Below, piece after piece: positions 9,601 through 17,549 of a DNA stretch of 64,000 bases; position 1 is the first letter of the stretch; the number at the start of each line of letters is the position of its first letter. The notes beneath the pieces are model-generated. The model had not been told where the DNA came from and did not search any database. It saw only the letters and a program-made list of their open reading frames with translations. This DNA is from Palsa-504 sp963705835. Its GTDB lineage: Bacteria; Actinomycetota; Actinomycetes; Streptosporangiales; Streptosporangiaceae. A program made the position numbers and the translations under genes. The DNA lies in assembly GCA_963705835.1 (NCBI GenBank), contig CAVPLC010000078.1:124001-188000 (forward strand). Direction: 5' to 3'.

Positions 9601-10763
9601 GAGGCGCGCCCGGTGGGCTCGAAGACGAAGACCAGCTGACCGATACGAAGGCTCCAGCCCGGAAGCAGCGGGCGCGGCTCGCGGCCGATCCGTGTCCACT
9701 CGTCGGCTCGCGGCGCGGCGATGAAGGTCCCGTGAAGCGAGGACGCGTCACACACCACGACCGTGTCGTTCTCGACGAAGACATAGGCATGCACGCGCGA
9801 GATCACGCTGTCTGGATCCTGCAGCAGGACCGGCGAGGCGGCGCCGCTTTCCACCGCTGGATCGTGGGAAGGTTCACGGCCGAGGACATAGGCCCGATCC
9901 AGGACGATGACCGGCCCGTCGTCGGATCTCAGGACGCCGAGCGGCGTCTGCGCCGTTACGGTCTCACGGCCGGGCGGAGCCCCGTCTTCGGGTTGAGGGC
10001 GCGCGCCCGTCTGCATCATGACGGTGGGTTGGTAATCCACAGCCGAGGGAGCCTCGGCGGCGCCCGCGTCGGACAGCGCAGGTTCTTCTGCGCTGGAAAG
10101 CGCGGGCTCGCCCGCGTCAGGCGGTACAGGTTCTTCTTCGTAGGGGAGCGCGGGCTCGCCCGTGTCAGGCGGTACAGGTTCTTCTTCGCTGGAGAGCGCA
10201 CGCTCGGCCATGCGGGGCGGCGCATCCTCGCCCGTACCGGCCGCGGCTGGTGCCGACTGGCCGGTGCTTCCGACCCGGGTCAGCACGAAGCCCTGTCCGG
10301 GTACTACTCCTTCCCGAAGGTCCGACATCGGGTCCGCCTGCACCGGCCGGTCGGCCGTGCTGCCGATCGCCAGCCGCTCGAGCGTGCCAGGCAGCATCTG
10401 ATCGACCCAGGTCAGCGCCTGTTCTCCGGACAGTTGCCGGGTCCACCCGCCCTCGGTTACCGCGCACCAGACCGCGCCACGCAGGAACACGACGACGCCG
10501 TTGTCTACCGGCGCCGCTATCCCGAACGCGGTGACATCTTCGGCCATATGACCGGCAACCCAGCCGGCCATTCGGGCCGCGATCATGCCGGCCGACTGCT
10601 GGCGGTCCGAGGCGACGGCGGCGGCGAGGTCGAGGAGTTCCCTGGCGGCCTCGTCACCGGAAGCGGCCGCGGAGCCGCGCGGGATCAGGATGACCGTATC
10701 GCCGAACCGGCCGATGAGGCCGCTGCCCGGCTCGATGCCGATGTGCGTTGTCGTCTGCTCCAT
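9597..10763 (-). CDS. FHA-domain protein with an N-terminal unknown domain
   Basis: A 388-residue protein. Residues 1–180 form an unrecognised globular domain (start MEQTTTHIGIEPGSGLIGRF). Residues 190–250 are a low-complexity acidic Pro linker with repeats of the form EPALxxEEEPVPPDxG. The C-terminal 110 residues are a forkhead-associated (phosphothreonine-binding) domain with YVLGREPSHDP, then VISRVHAYVFV and the SSLHGTFI strand: the conserved G-R, S-x-x-H and N/H-G-T positions. GAGAAGGAGAG precedes ATG 10763. It directly precedes and overlaps the kinase gene. FHA proteins read kinase phosphorylation, so a kinase–adaptor pair is inferred. Confidence 0.85.
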   Translation of the reverse strand: MEQTTTHIGIEPGSGLIGRFGDTVILIPRGSAAASGDEAARELLDLAAAVASDRQQSAGMIAARMAGWVAGHMAEDVTAFGIAAPVDNGVVVFLRGAVWCAVTEGGWTRQLSGEQALTWVDQMLPGTLERLAIGSTADRPVQADPMSDLREGVVPGQGFVLTRVGSTGQSAPAAAGTGEDAPPRMAERALSSEEEPVPPDTGEPALPYEEEPVPPDAGEPALSSAEEPALSDAGAAEAPSAVDYQPTVMMQTGARPQPEDGAPPGRETVTAQTPLGVLRSDDGPVIVLDRAYVLGREPSHDPAVESGAASPVLLQDPDSVISRVHAYVFVENDTVVVCDASSLHGTFIAAPRADEWTRIGREPRPLLPGWSLRIGQLVFVFEPTGRAS

Positions 10764-10801
10764 CGCGTCTCTCCTTCTCGATCGCCGCGCGGCTCGCGAT
10801 G

Positions 10802-11365
10802 TCAGGAGTGCACTCCCCGCGTGGCGAACAGCCACAGCGCCGAGGTCGCCCACAGCGCGATCAGCGACGCGAAAACCACGCCCCCCAGGACGGGAAGGAC
10901 CCACCTGGGCATCGTGTCACGCCGGACGAGGCTGAGCATCTTGGCCACGAACGCGCCGTAGAACACGCAGCCGAGCACCGAGTGCGCGAGCACGCGGACC
11001 GAATAGGTCTGGAATCCCAGCGCGTAGACGCAGTGGACGATGACCGGCACGGTGAGCAGGATCGCGATCCGGCCCGACCAGCGGTGGACGGGAGCCATCC
11101 AGGCCGGCGCGGCCGGCCGCCGCGTCAGCCGGGAGCCGGTGACGAGCTGGACAACCGCGAACGCGGCCGCAGCGGTGGTCAGCCACGCCTTGGCGTACAA
11201 CGGCGAGGAGAAGCCCCCCACGTCGAGGGCGTACTTGGCCGGGTGGTGCAGCCCGGCGTACAGGCCGAGCACCAGGGCGACGGCGCACCCGGTGAGCAGG
11301 GCGGCCAGGAGGGGCCTGGCGTATTGATCACGGGCCGGGGAGACGGCCGCTGGCTGGCTCGTCAT
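10802..11365 (-). CDS. DUF6529-like multi-span membrane protein
   Basis: A 187-residue protein with about five hydrophobic helices. Histidines lie inside or at the edge of helices (VHRWSGR, IVHCVYALGFQ, LAHSVLGC), the layout expected of b-type haem ligation in cytochrome b561- or ferric-reductase-like proteins. I recall similar actinobacterial proteins named DUF6529; that assignment is from memory. It sits 38 bases upstream of the FHA gene and 46 bases downstream of the secreted repeat protein, so all four genes probably form one operon. A membrane redox or sensing role is inference. Confidence 0.68.
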   Translation of the reverse strand: MTSQPAAVSPARDQYARPLLAALLTGCAVALVLGLYAGLHHPAKYALDVGGFSSPLYAKAWLTTAAAAFAVVQLVTGSRLTRRPAAPAWMAPVHRWSGRIAILLTVPVIVHCVYALGFQTYSVRVLAHSVLGCVFYGAFVAKMLSLVRRDTMPRWVLPVLGGVVFASLIALWATSALWLFATRGVHS

Positions 11366-11411
11366 CGCGCAGGGTCCTTTCGCGCGCCGTTTGGTTGTCC
11401 ATGCTGGCCGT

Positions 11412-12314
11412 TCACGGGATGACCACCGTCTGGTTGCCGGCCACCGGGGCCGCCCGGAAGCTGGTCCCGCCCAGCGTGAAGCGGTCGTCGATGAGGTCGA
11501 GCGGCGGTGCGGGGGATCTGGCCGTGCCGGCCACCGCCACCCCGAGCTGAGTCCCGTCGGGCAGCACCGCCCAGCCGATCCGGGTGGCCAGGCCGTTGAC
11601 GGTGATCCGGGCCTGATAGACCCCGGCCGGCCGCGGGGACAGTTCGGCCGCGAAGGGGAAGCTCAGCCCGGCGCTCGGCGTGACCATGCCGAACATCGCC
11701 AGGCCGGACAGCGAGCCGGTCAGGCCCGCGCCGTGGAGACCGGTCAGGTTGACCTGGTTGCCGTGCACCGAACCCTGCAGCCAGGCCTCGACGGTCCGGC
11801 CGTTGCAAACATACGCCGCGGCCTTGTCACCCTCGGTGACGACGGCCAGCGTCACCTGGTTACCGCTGGTCCGGCCGGAGTACACCGCTTCCACGACGGC
11901 CTGTGCGGCGGAGAAGGGGAAGCTCTGCCCGAGGAACCCGGTGATGGTGCCGAACATGTCCGGGCCGGAGAGCGACCCGTTCAGGCCGATCCCGTTCTGG
12001 GCGGTCATCGTGATATGACCGCCGGTCACCGAGCCCTGCAGCGATACCTCGCTGGCCAGGCCGGCGTTCAGGTCGGCGGCCGCCTTGCGCCCGTTGACGG
12101 CGATCGCCACCGTCACCTGGTCGCCGCTGCTGCGTCCCGCGTACAGGGCATGCAGCACGACCCCGGCCGACGCCGCAGAGGCTGACGTCGCCGGTACGCC
12201 TGTGCTGGCCGGCACTGTGCTGGCCGGCTTGGCGACTAGCGTGTTGGCCCAAAGGAAAATCACCGCCAATACCACCACGGCACCCAGCGTGACAAGAGGT
12301 CCGAGCCTGGTCAT
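11412..12314 (-). CDS. exported protein with an internal tandem duplication
   Basis: A 300-residue protein, start ATG 12314 (MTRLGPLVTLGAVVVLAVIF), with an N-terminal signal anchor followed by a Thr/Ser/Ala linker. The body holds two copies of an approximately 85-residue module. Both run from a beta-rich start (HALYAGRSSGDQVTVAIAV and EAVYSGRTSGNQVTLAVV) through LQGSV, then GSLSG, then MFG and a final FPF. A third, shorter segment with a similar beta pattern closes the protein. I cannot name the family. It is the first gene of the apparent operon leading to the membrane protein, FHA protein and kinase, so it could be an extracytoplasmic ligand or sensor (inference). Confidence 0.68.
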   Translation of the reverse strand: MTRLGPLVTLGAVVVLAVIFLWANTLVAKPASTVPASTGVPATSASAASAGVVLHALYAGRSSGDQVTVAIAVNGRKAAADLNAGLASEVSLQGSVTGGHITMTAQNGIGLNGSLSGPDMFGTITGFLGQSFPFSAAQAVVEAVYSGRTSGNQVTLAVVTEGDKAAAYVCNGRTVEAWLQGSVHGNQVNLTGLHGAGLTGSLSGLAMFGMVTPSAGLSFPFAAELSPRPAGVYQARITVNGLATRIGWAVLPDGTQLGVAVAGTARSPAPPLDLIDDRFTLGGTSFRAAPVAGNQTVVIP

Positions 12315-12474
12315 GCGGCCACCACCCACCCTCGGTCCGGGGCCCGTTGCGCCGCGAGCCGACCAGCACCAATCATGCCCGGTTCGCGCGGTGACGGCCA
12401 TGACAGCAGGCAACATTCGGGTTACGCCCGTTGTACCAGGACCCCGTGGGCGTGGTCCCTCGGCAAGAAGGCTC

Positions 12475-13963
12475 TCAGGTGGAGCTCACTGACGGGGATC
12501 CAGACGTGCTCGGCGTTGTCGACGGAGACGACGACGGAGACGACGAAGAGGGAGACGGCGACGGCGAGGACGAGGATGGGGATGGAGACGGCGACTTCGA
12601 CGGGGAAGGGGATTTGGACGGCGACGGGGACTTCGATGGGGACTTGGACGGGGACGGCGACTTCGACGGGGATCTGGACGGCGAGGGGGAAGTGCTAGGG
12701 ATCACAGATCCCGACGGGGATGGGACCACGAGTGTGGATGCCGCCGCGGACGGGCTCAGGAACGCGGATACGGCAGGGCCCTGGACCACGGCCGCGCCGT
12801 TCCGGTTGTGACGATCGGATCGGGACCTGCTAGGGGCCACCGGCGCCGCGGCCAGGCCTGGTGTCGTCGCCGTGCCAGCCAGCGGCTGGGCTTGCGCCGC
12901 TGACGGTGTTGCTGCCGTCCCGGCCTGCCGCCCGGCAAGCGCCGCAGGTGAGGACGCAAAGCCGCCACTCATGACGTAGATCGCCGCGGCTACAGCCGCC
13001 AGGAGCGCGGGAATGGACAACGGCAGTGACCGCGAGAAGCGCCGTCGCGGGTCCCGGCCTGCGCGGCCCGGAGACGAGCCCGCCTCTGAGGCCCCCGAGG
13101 ACATCCCCGCCAGCGCTGGAATTCTCGTGCTGAGGGTTGGTTCGGGGTCAGGGCCGGGCTGCTGCTGGATGGCTTGCACTTGGGTCAGCAGGCGGCTGGC
13201 GGTGGGTCGGTCGTCCGGGTGCTTGGCCAGGCAGCTTCCGACAAGGCCGCGCAATTCCCCCGGTACGGAGTCAAGAGCAAGCCGGGCTGTTGACCAGCCG
13301 GTAGATCAGCGCAGCGCTCGACCCGGAACCGAACGGCCCCTGACCCGTGGCCGCGAAGGTGAGCACCGCCCCCAGACTGAAAATGTCACTCGGCGGACCA
13401 AGGTCACGGCCAACGGCGTGCTCCGGAGACATGAACCTAGGTGAGCCGAAGCCCCAACCCGGCCTCGCGCTGGCCCAGGCGGCCCAGGAGATCCCGAAGT
13501 CAATCACCCGCGGCCCGTCGTCGGTAAGCAGGACGTTTGACGGTTTCAGGTCACGGTGGACCACGCCCGCGGCGTGGATGGCGATCAGGCTTTCTGCCAG
13601 CCCCGCCGTCAGCCATAGCACCCTGTTGACGGGCAGCGGCCCGCTGCTGCTTACCGCCTCGGCTAGCGACGGACCAGCGATGTAGTCGCTAGCCACCCAC
13701 GGCACCGGGCCATCCGGGTCAGCATCGACCACCTGCGCGGTAAACGTGCCGGTCACCTTCCGGGCCGCGGCGACCTCGTGCCGGAACCGTGTTCGGAACT
13801 CACGATCAGCGGCCAGTTCGGCGCGGATGACCTTCACCGCTTTAGGTTGCCCATCCGCTGAGAGGCCCAGGTACACCCGCCCCATGCTTCCGGAGCCCAG
13901 CAGTGCGGATAGGCGGTACGGCCCGATCACGCGCGGGTCGTCAGGCTGCAGCGGTGCTATCAC
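12475..13963 (-). CDS. membrane Ser/Thr protein kinase with Ser/Pro/Lys tail, one frameshift
   Basis: Second Hanks-type kinase. It starts MIAPLQPDDPRVIGPYRLSA, with glycine loop LLGSGSMGRVYLG, AVKVIRAEL, HRDLKPSNVLL, VIDFGISW and RFMSPEHA. The frame stops at 13271 in VNSPACS. The kinase C-lobe resumes in the next frame as LDSVPGELRGLVGSCLAKHP, so one extra base in the CCC run near 13285 is likely. After the kinase come a membrane helix (about bases 12960–13020, IPALLAAVAAAIYVMSGG) and an outer region ending in a repetitive Ser-Pro-Ser-Lys tail (12480–12720), similar in composition to the tail of the STAND–sigma protein at 22806. Length would be about 495 residues. Confidence 0.82.
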
Positions 13964-14108
13964 CCGAATCCCACTCCAAGCATCAGGTGGGCTCTTTGAC
14001 CCGCTATATCAGGTGATGCGATCTAAAAGCCAACCTATGTCGCTATATACGAAGACGCGGGGCCGGCCTGTTCGGTTGACGGCCATCAACGGCCTTCGTG
14101 CCGCGGCC

Positions 14109-15695
14109 CTATGACACCAGCTCGGCCTGCTGGCTCGGGGCCTCGGTGGCCGGCGCCCGCCCGCGCAGCGGCACTTCCTTGATGAACAGGGCGAGCACGA
14201 AGATGAGCACGGCCGCGGGCAGGGCCCAGACGAAGACGCCCTGCACGGCGTGCGCGATGGCGTAGAACACGTCGTGCCGGATGGGAGCGGGCAGCGAGTT
14301 GACGGTGGCCGGGTCGAGCTGGCCGCCGCTGGCCTTGATGTGCACCCCGGAGCCTGCCGTCACGGCGGCCAGCGACTCGGTCAGCCGCCGGGCGAAGATG
14401 GCGCCGAACGCGGCCACCCCGAGCGACCCGCCGATCTGCTGGAAGAACATCCGGGCGCTGCTGGCCACGCCCATGTCCTTCTGCTCCACGCTGTTCTGCG
14501 CGATCAGCGAGACCATCTGCATGAGGAAGCCCATGCCCAGGCCCAGGACCACGTAGAAGATGGCCGAGGTGGTCCGGGTGGTGCCGATGCCCAGATTGGT
14601 GAGCAGGTAAAGGCCCAGGCCCATGATGCCCCCGCCCAGGATCGGGAAGATCTTGTACCGGCCGGTCCTGGTGGTCACCTGCCCGGCCACGATCGAGGTG
14701 ACGGTCACGCCCAGCATCATCGGGGTCAGCATCAGCCCGCTCACCGTCGGCGAGGCGCCCTGGACCGTCTGCTGGTACAGCGGCAGGAACGTCAGCGCGC
14801 CGAACATGGCCAGGCCGGTGAGGAAGGTCAGCGCCATGGTGACCGAGAAGTTCCGGTTCTTGAACACGTGCAGCGGCAGGATCGGCTCGGCCACCCGCAG
14901 CTCGACCACGCAGAACGCGACGGTGGCCGCCGCCGCGAGCAGGGCCAGCCCGATGATCTGCGTCGAGCCCCAGGGGTACTCGGTGCCGCCCCAGGTGGCG
15001 AGCAGGACCAGCGAGATGGCGGCCACGGCGAGCAGGCCGCCGCCGAGGTAATCGACCCGGTGGCTGACCCGCTTCGCGGGCATGTGCAAGGTGGAGATGA
15101 TGTAGACCAGCGCCGCGCCGCCCACCGGCAGGTTGATGTAGAAGATCCAGCGCCAGGAGAAGTCGGTGGTGATGAAGCCGCCGATCAGCGGGCCGCCGAT
15201 GGTGGCGAGCATCATCACCACCATCATGTAGCTCATGTAGCGCCCGCGCTCGCGCGGTGCCACGATGTCGCCGAGCGTCGCCATCGCGCCGACCATCAGG
15301 CCGCCGGCGCCCAGCCCCTGGATGGCGCGGAAGGTGATCAGCTCGGCCATGGACTGCGACAGGCCGGACAGCGCCGAACCGGCCAGGAAGATCACGATCG
15401 CGACGATGAAGAACCTCTTGCGCCCGTACATGTCGCCGAGCTTGCCGTAGAACGGCGTGACGACCAGGGAGGCGAGGATGTAGGCGGTCACCACCCAGGA
15501 CAGGTGCGTCACCCCGCCGAGATCGCCGACGATCCGCGGCAGCGCGGTGCTCACGATGAGGTTGTCGAGCATGGCGAGCAGGATCGCGAGCAGCAGCCCG
15601 GGCAACACGATCATGACCTCGCGGTGGGCTAGGAAGTGCCCGCCCCCGTCCGGCACCGCTTGCCCGTTCCCGCCAGGCCCCGTTGCTTGCGCCAC
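14109..15695 (-). CDS. MFS multidrug exporter, DHA2 (EmrB/QacA) family
   Basis: A 528-residue, 14-helix proton-driven drug exporter. Motif C in helix 5 is degenerate (ATIGGPLIGGFITTDFSWRW). Motif A is GKLGDMYGRKRFF. The N-terminal MLDNLIVSTALPRIVGDLGG segment is the DHA2 signature around motif D1. A terminal Pro/Gln tail is cytoplasmic. It is divergent from a TetR regulator and their shared region carries two operator-like dyads, the standard arrangement for a drug-inducible efflux pump. Substrate cannot be told from sequence. Confidence 0.93.
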   Translation of the reverse strand: MAQATGPGGNGQAVPDGGGHFLAHREVMIVLPGLLLAILLAMLDNLIVSTALPRIVGDLGGVTHLSWVVTAYILASLVVTPFYGKLGDMYGRKRFFIVAIVIFLAGSALSGLSQSMAELITFRAIQGLGAGGLMVGAMATLGDIVAPRERGRYMSYMMVVMMLATIGGPLIGGFITTDFSWRWIFYINLPVGGAALVYIISTLHMPAKRVSHRVDYLGGGLLAVAAISLVLLATWGGTEYPWGSTQIIGLALLAAAATVAFCVVELRVAEPILPLHVFKNRNFSVTMALTFLTGLAMFGALTFLPLYQQTVQGASPTVSGLMLTPMMLGVTVTSIVAGQVTTRTGRYKIFPILGGGIMGLGLYLLTNLGIGTTRTTSAIFYVVLGLGMGFLMQMVSLIAQNSVEQKDMGVASSARMFFQQIGGSLGVAAFGAIFARRLTESLAAVTAGSGVHIKASGGQLDPATVNSLPAPIRHDVFYAIAHAVQGVFVWALPAAVLIFVLALFIKEVPLRGRAPATEAPSQQAELVS

Positions 15696-15785
15696 GTACT
15701 CTCTCCCTCGTCTGCTCGTCCGCTGCCGTCTGGTTTCCCGTCCGCGCCCGGCTGCTTCCCGTCCGCAAGTCCTGCGGCTACACTT

Positions 15786-15839
15786 ACTTACCGGCCGACA
15801 AGTTAATATGCTAGGGTGTCTACTAACCGGCCGTCAAGT
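15786..15839. promoter_or_regulatory. two TetR operator-like dyads over the divergent MFS/tetR promoter
   Basis: Two near-identical 18-bp imperfect palindromes, ACTTACCGGCCGACAAGT (15786–15803) and ACTAACCGGCCGTCAAGT (15822–15839), centred on CGGCCG and spaced 36 bp start to start. On the minus strand TTGACG (within the second dyad), an 18-base spacer and TAGCAT form a plausible sigma70-type promoter for the MFS gene. The second dyad overlaps the -35 element and the first lies just downstream of the -10. This fits repression of efflux by the adjacent TetR protein. Confidence 0.72.
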
Positions 15840-15878
15840 AAATTACGAGCCAGCCGAACGAGGGAGCGCGACAGGAAG

Positions 15879-16449
15879 ATGGACGCCGCGGGGCCTACGC
15901 CGCGGACCGATACCCGGTCCCGGGCGCAGAAGGTCGCGCTCGAGCTGTTCGCCGAGCAGGGTTACGAGAAGACCTCGCTGCGTGAGATCGCCGAACGCCT
16001 CGGGTTCACCAAGGCCGCGCTGTATTACCACTTCAAGTCCAAGGAAGAACATCGTCCACAGCTTCACCGACGACTACTTCGCCGAGATCGACGCTCTCCT
16101 GGAATGGGCCAAGGACCAGCCCAGGAGCGAGGAATCCCGCCGCGAGATCCTGGAACGCTACGTCGGGATCGTGCTGGGCGGCAGCGAGGTGTTCCGCTTC
16201 CTGGAGCAGAACCGGGCCTCGGTGCAGGCCATGGAGACGGGCAAGGACCGGCTCACGCGCTTCCGCGGCCGCCTGGACGCGCTCGTCGACCTGCTCGCGG
16301 GTCCCGACGCGTCGCTGCGCGACCGCGTACGCGCCACCACCGCCACGCTCGCGGTGGGCGCGACCTGCCATTTCTACCTGCAGCAGGTGGACGATCCGGA
16401 CAAGCTGCGCGCGATCGTCCTGGAGATCGCCCTGGATCTGATCCACTGA
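15879..16449 (+). CDS. TetR-family transcriptional regulator, one frameshift
   Basis: The N-terminal helix-turn-helix is clear: RAQKVALELFAEQGYEKTSL, REIAERLGFTKAALYYHFKS. The frame then breaks at about 16047 (AAGGAAGAACATCG). Dropping one A restores KSKED-IVHSFTDDYFAEID and the ligand-binding domain to residue about 190. I choose ATG 15879 (MDAAGPTPRTDTRSRAQKV); the earlier GTG start would lie inside the operator dyads. It is divergent from the MFS exporter and probably represses it until a ligand binds. The shift is likely a base error because both halves are well conserved in pattern. Confidence 0.85.
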
Positions 16450-16491
16450 TCCACTGATCCGCGGAACGGCGCGCGCTCCGCGTGCTCAGCG

Positions 16492-17544
16492 TCAGCCAGC
16501 CGTCAGCTGGGCGAGGGTGGCGCGCGTGGCCAGGGTGTCGGGGTGCTCGGGGCCGAGGACTCGCTCGCGGAGCGGCAGCAGCGCGGCAAACTCATCCCGC
16601 GCGGCGGCCGCGTCCCCCGCGTGGGCGGTCCAGAAGGCGAGGTTGAACCGGGCGGTCAGGGTGTCGGGGTGTTCCGGGCCAGACACGCGCTCGCGGACGG
16701 GCAGCAGGGCGGCAAACTGATCCCTGGCGCCGATCGCGTCCCCCGCATGGCCGGCCAGGTTGGCCAGGTGGTGGCGGTTGATCAAGGTGTCGGGGTGTTC
16801 GGGGCCGAGGACGCGCTCGGCAACCGGCAGCAGCGCGGCAAACTCATCCCGCGCGGCGGCCGCGTCCCCGGCCCGCCCGGTCCAGTAGGCCAGGCTGGCA
16901 CGGGTCGCCAGGGTATCGGGATGCTCCGGGCCGAAGACCCGCTCGGCAACCGGCAGCAGCGCGGCAAACTCATCCCGCGCGGCGGCCGCGTCCCCCGCCC
17001 GACCGGTCCAGTAGGCACGCTCGTTCCGTGCGGCGAGGGCGTCTGGGTGTTCCGGGCCGAAGACCCGCTCGACCGCCCGCACCAGCGCGGCGAAGTCATC
17101 CCGCGCGGCGGCCGCGTCCCCCGCCTCCCCGCTCCGTGCGGCACGGCCGGTCCAGGCGGCCAGGGCGCCGGGATCTTGATCGGCGTCGCCCGCCTCGACC
17201 GGCGCGGGCACCGCGTCGGCGTGCAGGGCCGCCTGGATCTGAAGGACCAGGGCGTGCAGGTCAGCCTCGGCGTCGGGGTTCTCCTCCAGCAGGTCCGCCA
17301 GCCGGCCGGACCAGCGGACGGCCAGCGCGGCCCGGGCGTGCTCCGCATCGGTGCCGACCGCGTCGGTGAGCTGCTCGTGTGTCTCGTCCAACCGCTGCTC
17401 CGCCAGCCGGGTCCGTCTGGCATCGCCGCGGCCCAGCAGCCGCGCGTACTCGCGCCTGGCTGTCTCCCACTCATCGGTGGACGCGGCGTCGACCAGCGTC
17501 CGCCCGGCCAGCGACGCCAGCGCGAGCAGGCTATCGGTCAGCAT
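16492..17544 (-). CDS. TPR protein A (kinesin-light-chain-type repeats)
   Basis: About 350 residues. The N-terminal 130 residues (MLTDSLLALASLAGRTLVDA...) are a helical domain shared closely with the gene at 21655. Then come five 42-residue repeats of the form YWTGRAGDAAAARDEFAALL followed by VAERVLGPEHPDTL, typical of TPR_10/TPR_12. I prefer ATG 17544 because AGGTG lies 7 bases upstream and the paralogue starts at the same residue. A GTG at 17553 overlaps the upstream stop as GTGA and is the alternative. The gene directly follows giant STAND gene A and is probably its partner. No signal or membrane segment, so cytoplasmic. Confidence 0.82.
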   Translation of the reverse strand: MLTDSLLALASLAGRTLVDAASTDEWETARREYARLLGRGDARRTRLAEQRLDETHEQLTDAVGTDAEHARAALAVRWSGRLADLLEENPDAEADLHALVLQIQAALHADAVPAPVEAGDADQDPGALAAWTGRAARSGEAGDAAAARDDFAALVRAVERVFGPEHPDALAARNERAYWTGRAGDAAAARDEFAALLPVAERVFGPEHPDTLATRASLAYWTGRAGDAAAARDEFAALLPVAERVLGPEHPDTLINRHHLANLAGHAGDAIGARDQFAALLPVRERVSGPEHPDTLTARFNLAFWTAHAGDAAAARDEFAALLPLRERVLGPEHPDTLATRATLAQLTAG

Positions 17545-17549
17545 CGGAT

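Noticed and set aside
12431..12811. Plus-strand Asp/Gly repeat protein (DGDGDFDG)
   Set aside because: Antisense of the Ser/Pro/Lys tail of the kinase at 12475; looks like a Ca-binding repeat but is a shadow.
13771..15768. Long frames on both strands within the MFS gene
   Set aside because: Low-complexity Arg/His/Gly translations; the 14-helix transporter frame is the real one.
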